A DNA stretch of 61,660 nucleotides. Origin: Asanoa sp040654855 (GTDB taxonomy: Bacteria > Actinomycetota > Actinomycetes > Mycobacteriales > Micromonosporaceae). The stretch spans positions 1-61,660 of the forward strand of contig NZ_JBFAIU010000008.1 in assembly GCF_040654855.1 (NCBI RefSeq). Reading direction: 5' to 3'. Of this stretch, positions 25,974-33,906 are shown piece after piece. Numbering within the stretch: position 1 is the stretch's first letter; each line of letters opens with the position of its first letter. The translations under genes and the position numbers were made by a program. The notes below the pieces were generated by a model. It was not told where the DNA came from. It did no database searches and saw only the letters and a list, made by a program, of their open reading frames with translations.

Positions 25974-26954
25974 ATGGGCAGCATCGTCGCCGAAAACCGC
26001 AAGAGCCTGATGCTCTTCTCCGGCCGGGGGTTCCCCGAGCTGGTCACCGAGATCGGCGAGGTGCTCGGCGTGGCGCCGACCCCGACCGACGCGTACGAGT
26101 TCGCCAACGGCGAGATCTTCGTCCGTTACCGCGAGTCCGTCCGGGGTTCGGACGCGTTCGTCGTGCAGTCGGCAGGCGAGGGCGTCAACAAATGGGTGAT
26201 GGAGACGCTGATCATGGTCGACGCGCTCAAGCGCGGCTCGGCCAAGCGGATCACCGTCGTCCTGCCGTTCTACCCGTACGCCCGGCAGGACAAGAAGCAC
26301 CGCGGCCGTGAGCCGATCTCCGCCCGGCTGGTCGCCGACCTGCTCAAGCAGGCGGGCGCCAACCGGATCCTCACCGTCGACCTGCACACCGCGCAGATCC
26401 AGGGCTTCTTCGACGGCCCGGTGGACCACCTGTTCGCGATGGACACGCTGGCCGGTTACGTCGAGCGCAAGTACGCCGGGCGCCCGATGACCGTGGTCGC
26501 GCCCGACTCGGGCCGCGTGCGGGTCGCCGAGCGGTGGACCGACCGGCTGGGCGGCTGCCCGCTGGCGTTCATCCACAAGACCCGCGACCCGCTCAAGCCC
26601 AACCAGGTGGTGGCCAACCGGGTGGTCGGCGACGTCGAGGGCCGGGTCTGCCTGATCGTCGACGACATGATCGACACGGGCAGCACGATCTGCAAGGCGG
26701 CCGAGATCCTGCACGACAGCGGCGCGGCCGACGTCGTGGTCGCCGCGACCCACGCCCTGCTCTCCGACCCGGCCACCGAGCGCCTCAAGAACAGCCGCAT
26801 CAGCGAGGTCGTGGTCACCAACACGCTGCCGCTGCCGCCGGAGAAGCGCCTCGACAAGATCACCTCGCTGTCGATCGCCCCGCTGCTGGCCCGGGCGATC
26901 CGCGAGGTCTTCGACGACGGTTCCGTTACCACCCTCTTTGGTGGCCTGAGCTAA
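25974..26954 (+). CDS. prs: Ribose-phosphate pyrophosphokinase
   Basis: The 326-residue PRPP synthetase shows FANGEIFVRYRESVRG, the flexible-loop motif PFYPYARQDKKHRGREPISA, metal/ribose-binding VDLHTAQIQGFFDGP and the PRPP-binding VDDMIDTGSTI. It makes PRPP for nucleotide, histidine and tryptophan synthesis, and in actinobacteria also for decaprenylphosphoryl-arabinose precursors. ATG 25974 follows GGAG at about 10 nt; an in-frame open stretch upstream belongs to the 3' end of glmU in another frame. A G/C-rich hairpin follows the stop. Confidence 0.96.
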   Translation: MGSIVAENRKSLMLFSGRGFPELVTEIGEVLGVAPTPTDAYEFANGEIFVRYRESVRGSDAFVVQSAGEGVNKWVMETLIMVDALKRGSAKRITVVLPFYPYARQDKKHRGREPISARLVADLLKQAGANRILTVDLHTAQIQGFFDGPVDHLFAMDTLAGYVERKYAGRPMTVVAPDSGRVRVAERWTDRLGGCPLAFIHKTRDPLKPNQVVANRVVGDVEGRVCLIVDDMIDTGSTICKAAEILHDSGAADVVVAATHALLSDPATERLKNSRISEVVVTNTLPLPPEKRLDKITSLSIAPLLARAIREVFDDGSVTTLFGGLS

Positions 26955-26965
26955 GGATCTGCGCT

Positions 26966-26985
26966 GCGGCGGCGCCAGCCGCCGC
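26966..26985 (+). terminator. Hairpin after prs
   Basis: GCGGCGGC and GCCGCCGC form a perfect 8-bp stem with a GCCA loop, 11 bp after the prs stop. There is no U tract, which is common for actinobacterial terminators. The 277-bp gap to rplY also holds TAGAGT (27072-27077), a possible -10 for rplY, and nothing else I can identify. Confidence 0.5.
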
Positions 26986-27231
26986 CTGGGCCTCGCCTCG
27001 CTCCGGCCACCCATTTCGCGGCAGACCTTAGAAGCGACACACCCGGCGGTAAGGTGCTCCGCCGGCTCGGGTAGAGTATTGAGGTTGCCACGGCGAGGGT
27101 GACCCAGCTGGTTCTCAACGCAGCCACGGGCGCCGTCATCGACGCGGTGTCCGGGCCAGCCCGCGCGCCTCCTTCGCCCGGCACCGCCGCCGACTTGCAC
27201 GCAGCCCAGACCAAGATCCAGGAGTTCTCCC

Positions 27232-27891
27232 GTGTCCGAGGTAAAGATCGCCGCCGAGCCCCGCACCGAGTTCGGCAAGGGTGGTGCCCGCCGCACGCGC
27301 CGTGCCGGCCTGGTGCCCGCCGTGCTCTACGGCCACGGCGAGAAGCCCAAGCACATCGCGCTCCCCGCGCGTGAGTTCGCCGCCGCGATCCGCCACGGTG
27401 GTGCCAACCAGCTCTTCGCGATCGAGATCAGCGACGGCACCCAGGCCCTGGCCCTACCGAAGGCGATCCAGCGCGACCCGGTCAAGGACACCTTCGAGCA
27501 CATCGACCTGCTGCTCGTCCGCCGGGGCGAGAAGGTCACCGTCGACGTCCCGGTGCAGCTGCTCGGCGACGCGGCGCCCGGCACCCTCGTGGTGCACGAG
27601 AGCGACACGCTGTCGGTCAGCGCCGACGCGACCCGGCTCCCGGACCACTTCGAGGTCTCCATCGAGGGCCTCGAGGCCGGCTCGAAGATCACCGCGGCCG
27701 ACGTCCCGCTGCCGGACGGCACCGAGCTCGTCGCCGACCCCGAGACCACCATCGCCGTGATCAGCGTCGCGCCGAGCGCCGAGGCGCTCGAGGGCGAGAC
27801 CGCTGAGGGCGAGGCGGCCGAGGGCGCGGCTGCGGAGGGCGAGGCGCCCGCCGAGGCCGCGAGCGAAGAGCAGCCCGCCGCCGCTCAGTAA
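27232..27891 (+). CDS. rplY: 50S ribosomal protein bL25, long (Ctc) form
   Basis: The 219-residue protein has the 5S-rRNA-binding L25 domain (EPRTEFGKGGARRTRRAGLVP, then VLYGHGEKPKHIALP) and the TL5/Ctc-type C-terminal beta domain (about residues 95-185), ending in an Ala/Glu-rich tail of about 35 residues (EGEAAEGAAAEGEAPAEA). bL25 binds 5S rRNA in the central protuberance; long forms are often linked to general stress (Ctc). GTG 27232 follows AGGAG by 7 nt. It sits between prs and pth as in mycobacteria. A strong terminator follows. Confidence 0.95.
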   Translation: MSEVKIAAEPRTEFGKGGARRTRRAGLVPAVLYGHGEKPKHIALPAREFAAAIRHGGANQLFAIEISDGTQALALPKAIQRDPVKDTFEHIDLLLVRRGEKVTVDVPVQLLGDAAPGTLVVHESDTLSVSADATRLPDHFEVSIEGLEAGSKITAADVPLPDGTELVADPETTIAVISVAPSAEALEGETAEGEAAEGAAAEGEAPAEAASEEQPAAAQ

Positions 27892-27913
27892 CAAATCCTG
27901 GTCTGCGCGCGAG

Positions 27914-27948
27914 AGACCCCTTCCGGCACGACCGGGAGGGGTCTTTCG
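27914..27948 (+). terminator. Rho-independent terminator after rplY
   Basis: AGACCCCTTCCGG (27914-27926) pairs with CCGGGAGGGGTCT (27932-27944) with one G-U pair, loop CACGA, followed by TTCG. It separates rplY from pth, which has its own start signals. Confidence 0.8.
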
Positions 27949-27982
27949 CTAACGAGCTTGTGCTCCTCGGGAGAATGAGAGC

Positions 27983-28570
27983 GTGGAAGCGACAGCGCCC
28001 TTCCTGGTGGTCGGTCTTGGCAACCCTGGCAAGGAGTACGCCAAGAACCGCCACAACGTGGGCTTCATGGTCGCCGACCTGATCGCCGAGCGGATCGGCG
28101 CCAAGTTCGGCCGGCACCGCCGTGCGGTCGCCGACGTCGCCGAGGGGCGGCTCGGCTTCGGCGGGCCCCGGCTCGTGCTGGTCAAGCCGCTCACCTACAT
28201 GAACCTGTCGGGTGGCCCGACGGTCGCGCTGGCGCAGTTCTACAAGGTGCCGCCGGAGCAGATCATCGCGGTGCACGACGAGCTCGACATCCCCTACGGC
28301 CAGATCCGCGCCAAGATCGGCGGCGGCGAGGGTGGCCACAACGGGCTGCGCTCGATGTCCAAATCGCTGGGCACCAAGGACTACGCCCGGGTGCGGTTCG
28401 GCATCGGCCGCCCGCCGGGCCGGCAGGACCCGGCCGACTACGTGCTCAACGACTTCTCCGCGGCCGAGCGCAAGGAGCTCGAGTTCCTGGTCGACCGCGC
28501 GGCGGACGTCGCCGAAGCCGTTGCCAGCAAGGGCGTCGAATGGGCGCAAAACGCCTATAACGGGTCCTGA
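27983..28570 (+). CDS. pth: Peptidyl-tRNA hydrolase
   Basis: The 195-residue enzyme has FLVVGLGNPGKEYAKNRHNV with the catalytic His, PLTYMNLSG with the conserved Asn, VHDELDIPYG with the catalytic Asp, and GGGEGGHNGLRSM. It frees tRNA from peptidyl-tRNAs that fall off ribosomes. The GTG at 27983 is 6 nt after GAGAAT, consistent with leaderless translation. It closes the conserved glmU-prs-rplY-pth series. The length is typical. Confidence 0.96.
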   Translation: MEATAPFLVVGLGNPGKEYAKNRHNVGFMVADLIAERIGAKFGRHRRAVADVAEGRLGFGGPRLVLVKPLTYMNLSGGPTVALAQFYKVPPEQIIAVHDELDIPYGQIRAKIGGGEGGHNGLRSMSKSLGTKDYARVRFGIGRPPGRQDPADYVLNDFSAAERKELEFLVDRAADVAEAVASKGVEWAQNAYNGS

Positions 28571-28637
28571 TCACGCGTATCGCCTGCCCGGTTCCGCCCG
28601 TTGTGTCTTAGGCGGGGCTTAACTGGGGAGGCGCGGC

Positions 28638-30422
28638 GTGGAGCGAGGGCGATTCGATCCCGCCGCGGTGCGCGACCTGATGGAGCGCGCCCTGGACGCC
28701 CGCGATCTCGACGCCCGCGATCTCGACACCCGCGATGTCGACACCCGCGCCCGCGATGTCGACACCCGCGCCCGCGATGTCGACAACCGCCCCCGCGATC
28801 CCGACACCCGCCGGCGCGATCTCGACACCCGCCGGCGCGGTCTCGACACCCGTGACCGGCATTCCGGCGTCCGTGACCGCGGCGTCGATGTCCGCGAGCG
28901 CGACCTCGATGCCTCCGGCCGGGCGGCCACCCGGCCGGGGCGCGGCGGTCCGGATCGAGGCCCCACAACCCCACCGCCGCGCCGGCCCCTGCTCCGCCGG
29001 ATCCCCGGCCGGCACGCCGCCCTGTCCCGCCGGGCCGCCTGGGAGTCGCGCTACATCCGCATGCTGCTGCTGGCCGACCTCACGGTCGGCGGTGCGGCCG
29101 GCGGGCTCGCCTTCGAGCTGCGCTTCGGCGACGGGTTGACCGACTACAACCGCGACTACCTCGTGCTCTCGGCCCTGCTGCCGGTCGCGCTGGTCGCCGC
29201 GCTCGGGCTCGCCCGGGCGTACGAGTCGCGGTTCCTGTTCGTCGGCACCGACGAGTACCAGCGGGTGATCCGGGCCGGGCTGGGCCTGATCGCCGGCACC
29301 GCGATGGTCTCCTACGCCGGGGAGATCCAGCTCGCCCGGTCGTACGTCCTGATCGCGCTGCCCGCCGCCACCTTCGTCACGGTCGCGGTCCGGTTCGGCC
29401 TGCGCAAACGCCTGCACCGCGCGCGCAAGCGCGGCGAGTGCCTGCGCCGGGTGATCGTCGTCGGGCACGAGCTCGCCGTCATCCACCTCGCCCGGCAGCT
29501 GCGGCGCGAGCGCTACCACGGGCTGGAGATCGTCGGCGCCTGCCTGCCACCGCAGCACGACGGCGAGGTCGGCCTGCCCGTCTACGGCACGTTCGACGAT
29601 GTCGCGCACGCCGTCGACGCGTCCGGTGCCGACACCGTCATCGTGCTGTCCTGCCCGGAGATCGACGGGCAGACGCTGCGCCGGCTGGCCTGGCGGCTGG
29701 AGCGCGACGAGATCGACCTGATCCTGGCCAACGCGCTGATCGACGTCGCCGGCGACCGCACCACGATCCGCCCGGTCGACGGGCTGCCGATGCTGCACGT
29801 CGAGCATCCCCGCCTGGAGGGCGCCGCCCGGTTCGCGAAGGAGGTCGTCGACCGCCTCGGCGCGGCGGTGCTGGTCGCGCTGCTGTCACCCGTCCTGTTG
29901 GCGGTCGCCCTCTGCATCCGGATCGACTCACCCGGCCCGGTACTCTTCCGGCAGGTGCGCACCGGCCGCGACGGCCGGGAGTTCCTGATCTACAAGTTCC
30001 GCAGCATGTACCTCGACGCCGAGGCGCGCCTCGCGGAGCTGCGCCACCTCAACGAGCACGACGGCGTGCTCTTCAAGATCCGCAACGACCCGCGGATCAC
30101 CCCCGTCGGCCGCCGGCTGCGCCGGTTCTCGCTCGACGAGCTGCCCCAGCTGTTCAACGTGCTGCTCGGGCAGATGTCGCTGGTGGGACCGCGGCCGCCG
30201 CTGCCGCACGAGGTGGCGCAGTACGCCGACGACGTGCGCCGCCGGCTGGCGGTCAAGCCCGGGATGACCGGGCTGTGGCAGGTGTCGGGCCGGTCCGACC
30301 TGCCGTGGGAGGAGGCGGTCCGGTTGGACCTGCGCTATGTGGAGAACTGGTCGCTCTCCCTCGACCTGGTCATCCTCATGCGTACGCTGGCCGCCGTCTT
30401 GCGTCCGAGTGGCGCCTACTGA
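28638..30422 (+). CDS. Polyprenyl-phosphate sugar-1-phosphate transferase (WbaP/CpsE-type) with N-terminal Arg/Asp repeat
   Basis: The 594-residue protein has an unusual N-terminus (about residues 15-90) of repeated RDxDTR-like units, four to five membrane segments (about 135-260), a Rossmann-like CoA-binding domain (VIVVGHELAVIHLARQL; PVYGTFDDV) and the C-terminal transferase domain: a membrane helix, then GPVLFRQVRTGRDGREF, YKFRSMY, RITPVGRRLRRFSLDELPQL, MSLVGPRPPLPHEV and KPGMTGLWQVSGR. Such enzymes load the first sugar phosphate onto undecaprenyl phosphate for exopolysaccharide or capsule synthesis. GTG 28638 follows GGGGAGG. No other polymer-assembly genes lie next to it, so it is an orphan initiating transferase. 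Confidence 0.92.
   Translation: MERGRFDPAAVRDLMERALDARDLDARDLDTRDVDTRARDVDTRARDVDNRPRDPDTRRRDLDTRRRGLDTRDRHSGVRDRGVDVRERDLDASGRAATRPGRGGPDRGPTTPPPRRPLLRRIPGRHAALSRRAAWESRYIRMLLLADLTVGGAAGGLAFELRFGDGLTDYNRDYLVLSALLPVALVAALGLARAYESRFLFVGTDEYQRVIRAGLGLIAGTAMVSYAGEIQLARSYVLIALPAATFVTVAVRFGLRKRLHRARKRGECLRRVIVVGHELAVIHLARQLRRERYHGLEIVGACLPPQHDGEVGLPVYGTFDDVAHAVDASGADTVIVLSCPEIDGQTLRRLAWRLERDEIDLILANALIDVAGDRTTIRPVDGLPMLHVEHPRLEGAARFAKEVVDRLGAAVLVALLSPVLLAVALCIRIDSPGPVLFRQVRTGRDGREFLIYKFRSMYLDAEARLAELRHLNEHDGVLFKIRNDPRITPVGRRLRRFSLDELPQLFNVLLGQMSLVGPRPPLPHEVAQYADDVRRRLAVKPGMTGLWQVSGRSDLPWEEAVRLDLRYVENWSLSLDLVILMRTLAAVLRPSGAY
28690..28862 (+). repeat. In-frame tandem repeat coding for Arg/Asp units
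   Basis: Imperfect 12-21 bp units built around CGCGATGTCGACACCCGC recur about ten times at the 5' end of the sugar-transferase gene. All are multiples of three, so the frame is kept and the protein reads RDLDxRDVDTRARDVDTR-like units. Nearly identical DNA units suggest recent slippage or unequal exchange. Confidence 0.8.
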
Positions 30423-30442
30423 CAACTAGGAGAGACCCCCTC

Positions 30443-31231
30443 ATGACACCGCCGGTGATCGACGGCGCGTTCGCCCGCTGGCTGGCGGGGCGCGCCGGGG
30501 AGTTGCTGCTGCGCACCCGGGCCGAGGTCGGCTTCGCCGATCCGCACGCCCTGAAAGCGGCCGGTGACAAGCTGTCACACGAGCTGATGCGCACCGAGCT
30601 GGCCCGCTGGCGGCCGGGCGACGCCGTGCTGTCCGAGGAGGACAAGGACGCCAAGGCGACCGGCACCGACCGGCTCGCGGCCGACCGGGTGTGGATCGTC
30701 GACCCGCTCGACGGCACGCGCGAGTTTTCCGAGGAGGGCCGCGACGACTGGGCGGTGCACGTGGCGCTCTGGGGCCGGCACGGCACGAGCCCGCACAAGC
30801 TGCTCGCCGGCGCCGTCGCGATCCCCGCGCAGCACCGGACGCTGGCCACCGACTTTCCACCGGCGTACCCACCGATGCGGCCGGTGACGCGGCTGCGCCT
30901 GGCCGCGAGCCGCAGCCGCCCGCCCGCGTTCCTCGCCGACCTCGCCGCCGACCTCGACGCCGAGTTGGTGCCGATGGGCTCGGCCGGCGTGAAGATCGCC
31001 GCGGTGGTCGGCGGCGACGTGGACGCCTACGTGCACGCGGGTGGCCAGTACGAGTGGGACTCCGCCGCACCGGTCGCTGTGGCGACGGCCACCGGGCTGC
31101 ACGCTTCCCGGATCGACGGATCTGCGCTGAAATACAACGAGACCGATCCCCGGCTGCCTGATCTGGTGGTCTGCCGGAAGGATCTGGCACCACGGTTGCT
31201 CGCGGCGCTGCGGCAGCACATCCCGGGGTAG
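30443..31231 (+). CDS. cysQ: 3'(2'),5'-bisphosphate nucleotidase / inositol-monophosphatase family
   Basis: The 262-residue protein has the Li-sensitive phosphatase pattern: VLSEEDKDA for the metal-binding Glu, VWIVDPLDGTREF (the DPxDGT motif) and a C-terminal GGQYEWDSAAPVAVA with the third metal ligand Asp. It hydrolyses pAp left after sulfate transfer from PAPS, or PAPS itself. ATG 30443 follows AGGAG. It directly precedes cysD and cysN, which supports the CysQ assignment over inositol phosphatase. Its TAG stop begins a TAGAGT hexamer that may serve as the cysDN promoter. Confidence 0.92.
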   Translation: MTPPVIDGAFARWLAGRAGELLLRTRAEVGFADPHALKAAGDKLSHELMRTELARWRPGDAVLSEEDKDAKATGTDRLAADRVWIVDPLDGTREFSEEGRDDWAVHVALWGRHGTSPHKLLAGAVAIPAQHRTLATDFPPAYPPMRPVTRLRLAASRSRPPAFLADLAADLDAELVPMGSAGVKIAAVVGGDVDAYVHAGGQYEWDSAAPVAVATATGLHASRIDGSALKYNETDPRLPDLVVCRKDLAPRLLAALRQHIPG

Positions 31232-31286
31232 AGTCGCCCAGGGTAAAAACCCACTGACCGACTAGACAATTCGCTGAAGGGGTTCC

Positions 31287-32192
31287 ATGCCGCCGGCTTA
31301 CCGGGTCTCCCACCTCGCGGCGCTCGAGGCGGAGAGCATCTTCGTGATGCGCGAGGTCGTCGCCGAGCTCGAGCGGCCCGTGCTGCTCTTCTCGGGCGGC
31401 AAGGACTCGATCGTCATGCTCCGGCTCGCCGAGAAGGCGTTCGCCCCGGCGCGCATCCCGTTCCCGGTGATGCACGTCGACACCGGCCACAACTTCCCCG
31501 AGGTGATCGCGTTCCGCGACCGCCGGGTCGCCGAGCTGGGCCTGCACCTGCTGGTCGCCAGCGTGCCCGAGGCGATCGAGTCGGGCCTCGTGGTGGAGCC
31601 GGGCGACGGCATGCGCAACCGGATCCAGACGCCCGTGCTGCTCGACGCGGTCGAGAAGTACCGCTTCGACGCGCTGTTCGGCGGCGCCCGCCGCGACGAG
31701 GAGAAGGCCCGCGCCAAGGAGCGGATGTTCAGCTTCCGCGACGAGTTCGGGCAGTGGGACCCCAAGAACCAGCGGCCCGAGCTGTGGGGGCTCTACAACG
31801 GCCGGCACCACGCGGGCGAGTCGATCCGGGTGTTCCCGCTGTCCAACTGGACCGAGCTGGACGTCTGGCACTACATCCAGCAGGAGCGGCTCGACCTGCC
31901 GTCGATCTACTACGCGCACGAGCGACAGGTGATCTCCCGCGACGGGATGCTCTACGCCGTCAACCAGTTCATCCAGCCGCGCGGCGCCGAGCAGCCGTTC
32001 ATCGCCAAGGTGCGCTACCGCACCGTCGGTGACGCCTCGTGCACCGCGGCCGTGGAGTCCGCCGCGGACACCGTCGAGAAGGTGATCGACGAGGTCGCCG
32101 CGACCCGGATCACCGAGCGCGGCGCGACCCGCGGCGACGACCGGGTCAGCGAGGCGGCGATGGAAGACCGCAAGCGGGAGGGTTACTTCTGA
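31287..32192 (+). CDS. cysD: Sulfate adenylyltransferase subunit 2
   Basis: The 301-residue ATP-pyrophosphatase-fold protein has the P-loop LLFSGGKDSIVML, HVDTGHNFPEV, FGGARRDEEKARAKER and FPLSNWTELDVWHYI, typical of CysD. Together with the GTPase CysN it makes adenosine phosphosulfate from ATP and sulfate. ATG 31287 follows GAAGGGG. Its stop overlaps the cysN start (TGATG), indicating coupled translation of a 1:1 complex. It lies 55 bp after cysQ. Confidence 0.96.
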   Translation: MPPAYRVSHLAALEAESIFVMREVVAELERPVLLFSGGKDSIVMLRLAEKAFAPARIPFPVMHVDTGHNFPEVIAFRDRRVAELGLHLLVASVPEAIESGLVVEPGDGMRNRIQTPVLLDAVEKYRFDALFGGARRDEEKARAKERMFSFRDEFGQWDPKNQRPELWGLYNGRHHAGESIRVFPLSNWTELDVWHYIQQERLDLPSIYYAHERQVISRDGMLYAVNQFIQPRGAEQPFIAKVRYRTVGDASCTAAVESAADTVEKVIDEVAATRITERGATRGDDRVSEAAMEDRKREGYF

Positions 32193-33484
32193 TGTCGGCC
32201 CCGACGATCGCTGCCAGCGAGCAGCGCGCCATGGACCTGCTCCGGTTCGCCACCGCGGGCAGCGTCGACGATGGCAAGTCCACGTTGATCGGCCGGCTGC
32301 TCTACGACACCAAGTCGCTGTTCACCGACCAGCTCGCCGCCGTCGAGGCGGTCAGCGCGGCGCGCGGCGACGAGTACACGAACCTCGCGCTGCTCACCGA
32401 CGGCCTGCGGGCCGAGCGCGAGCAGGGCATCACGATCGACGTGGCCTACCGCTACTTCGCGACGCCGCGGCGGAAGTTCATCATCGCGGACACGCCGGGG
32501 CACATCCAGTACACCCGCAACATGGTGACCGGGGCGTCCACCGCCGACCTGGCGCTGATCCTGGTCGACGCCCGCAAGGGGCTGGTCGAGCAGTCCCGCC
32601 GGCACGCGTTCCTCTGCTCGCTGCTGCGGGTGCCGCACCTGGTGCTCTGCGTCAACAAGATGGACCTCGTCGACTGGTCGCAGGAGGTCTTCGAGCGGAT
32701 CGCCGACGAGTTCACCGCGTTCGCCGCGAAGCTCGAGGCGCCCGACCTCACGGTCGTCCCGATCTCGGCGCTCAAGGGCGACAACATCGCCACGCGGTCC
32801 GAGAACATGCCGTGGTACGAGGGCCCGTCGCTGCTGCACCATCTCGAGCGCGTGCACATCGCCTCCGACCGCAACCTGGTCGACGTGCGGTTCCCGGTGC
32901 AGTACGTGATCCGTCCGCAGTCGACCACCGTGACCGACTACCGCGGCTACGCGGGCCAGGTCGCCTCGGGCGTGCTCAAGCCGGGCGACGAGGTGATGGT
33001 GCTGCCGTCCGGGTTCACGAGCCGGATCGCCGCGATCGACACCGCCGACGGCCCGGTCGCGGAGGCGTTCCCGCCGATGTCGGTGACCGTGCGGCTCGAA
33101 GACGAGATCGACATCTCCCGCGGCGACCTGATCTGCCGGCCCAACAACGCGCCGGCGGTCGCACAGGACATCGAGGCGATGGTCTGCTGGATGGACGAGA
33201 CGAAGCCGCTGCGGGTCGGCGGGAAGTACGCGCTCAAGCACACCACCCGGTCGGTCCGGGCGGTGGTCCGCGACCTGCACTACCGGCTCGACGTCAACTC
33301 GCTGCACCGCGACGAGGAGGCGGGCGAGCTGCGGCTCAACGAGATCGGGCGGCTCAAGCTCCGCACCACCGCGCCGCTCCTCGCTGACGAATACCGCCGC
33401 AACCGCACGACGGGTGGCTTCATCCTTGTCGACGAGGCGACCAACCGCACCGTGGCCGCCGGCATGATCGTCGAAGCTTCCTGA
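32192..33484 (+). CDS. cysN: Sulfate adenylyltransferase subunit 1 (GTPase)
   Basis: The 430-residue translation-factor-like GTPase has G1 GSVDDGKST, G2 REQGITIDVAYRYF, G3 DTPGH and G4 NKMD, followed by EF-Tu-like beta-barrel domains II and III. GTP hydrolysis drives APS synthesis by CysD. It ends where the barrel ends, so it is not fused to APS kinase (CysC), and no cysC follows. The APS kinase, or an APS reductase route, must lie outside this window. A small hairpin follows the stop. Confidence 0.96.
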   Translation: MSAPTIAASEQRAMDLLRFATAGSVDDGKSTLIGRLLYDTKSLFTDQLAAVEAVSAARGDEYTNLALLTDGLRAEREQGITIDVAYRYFATPRRKFIIADTPGHIQYTRNMVTGASTADLALILVDARKGLVEQSRRHAFLCSLLRVPHLVLCVNKMDLVDWSQEVFERIADEFTAFAAKLEAPDLTVVPISALKGDNIATRSENMPWYEGPSLLHHLERVHIASDRNLVDVRFPVQYVIRPQSTTVTDYRGYAGQVASGVLKPGDEVMVLPSGFTSRIAAIDTADGPVAEAFPPMSVTVRLEDEIDISRGDLICRPNNAPAVAQDIEAMVCWMDETKPLRVGGKYALKHTTRSVRAVVRDLHYRLDVNSLHRDEEAGELRLNEIGRLKLRTTAPLLADEYRRNRTTGGFILVDEATNRTVAAGMIVEAS

Positions 33485-33492
33485 AATTCGAT

Positions 33493-33508
33493 CAATAGCG
33501 GCCTATTG
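33493..33508 (+). terminator. Short hairpin after cysN
   Basis: CAATAG and CTATTG pair around CGGC, 9 nt after the cysN stop. It is short, with a 6-bp A/T-rich stem, so termination efficiency is doubtful. Confidence 0.35.
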
Positions 33509-33617
33509 CTCGGGACCGCGGCGGTGCGGGCCGTTGCTCCCGCCAGACACCGCTCCGCTTCGCTCCGCTGCCAGGTCCGCGGTGAGCCAAGCTAAAGGCG
33601 GCCAGCGCTCAGCGCCG

Positions 33618-33906
33618 CAGCGGTTCGCGCTGAGCGCGGCGGCGGTTCGCGCTGAGCGCGGCGGCGGTTCGCGCTGAGCGCGGCGGCGGTTCGCGCTGAG
33701 CGCGGCGGCGGTTCGCGCTGAGCGCGGCGGGCGTTCGCGCTGAGCGCGGCGGCGGCTTGCGCTAAGGGTGACGGGTGCTCGTGCTGAGCGCGGCGGCGGT
33801 TCGCGCTGAGCGCGACGGGCGTTCGCGCTGAGGGCGACGGCGGCTCGCGCTAAGGGTGACGGGCGTTCGTGCTGAGCGCGCGGCGGCGGCTCGCGCTAAG
33901 CGCGAC
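33618..33906. repeat. Tandem array of thirteen 22-bp units, each with a GCGCTGAGCGC palindrome
   Basis: The consensus unit is GCGCTGAGCGCGGCGGCGGTTC. The T of GCTGAG/GCTAAG falls at 33631, 33653, 33675, 33697, 33719, 33741, 33763, 33785, 33807, 33829, 33851, 33873 and 33897, a strict 22-bp period except the last step of 24. Variant units carry GCGCTAAGGGTG. Because 22 is not a multiple of three, the array does not encode a regular peptide. The last unit supplies the stop codon of the rhomboid-like gene. A lone inverted copy of the core (GCGCTCAGCGC) lies near 33604. The rest of the 33485-33895 gap holds no gene. Confidence 0.9.

Noticed and set aside
26955..27231. Leader gene or riboswitch before rplY
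   Set aside because: The frames are short and unbiased and no known riboswitch core was recognised; only a possible -10 (TAGAGT) is worth noting.
28690..28862. CRISPR or intergenic minisatellite
   Set aside because: The repeats are in frame within a gene that has a good start and ribosome binding site, and no spacers exist.
31287..33484. Complete assimilatory sulfate reduction operon
   Set aside because: Only cysQ, cysD and cysN are here; no APS kinase, PAPS/APS reductase or sulfite reductase gene is present.
33618..33906. CRISPR array
   Set aside because: The units are directly abutting 22-bp repeats with no unique spacers, and no cas genes are in the window.
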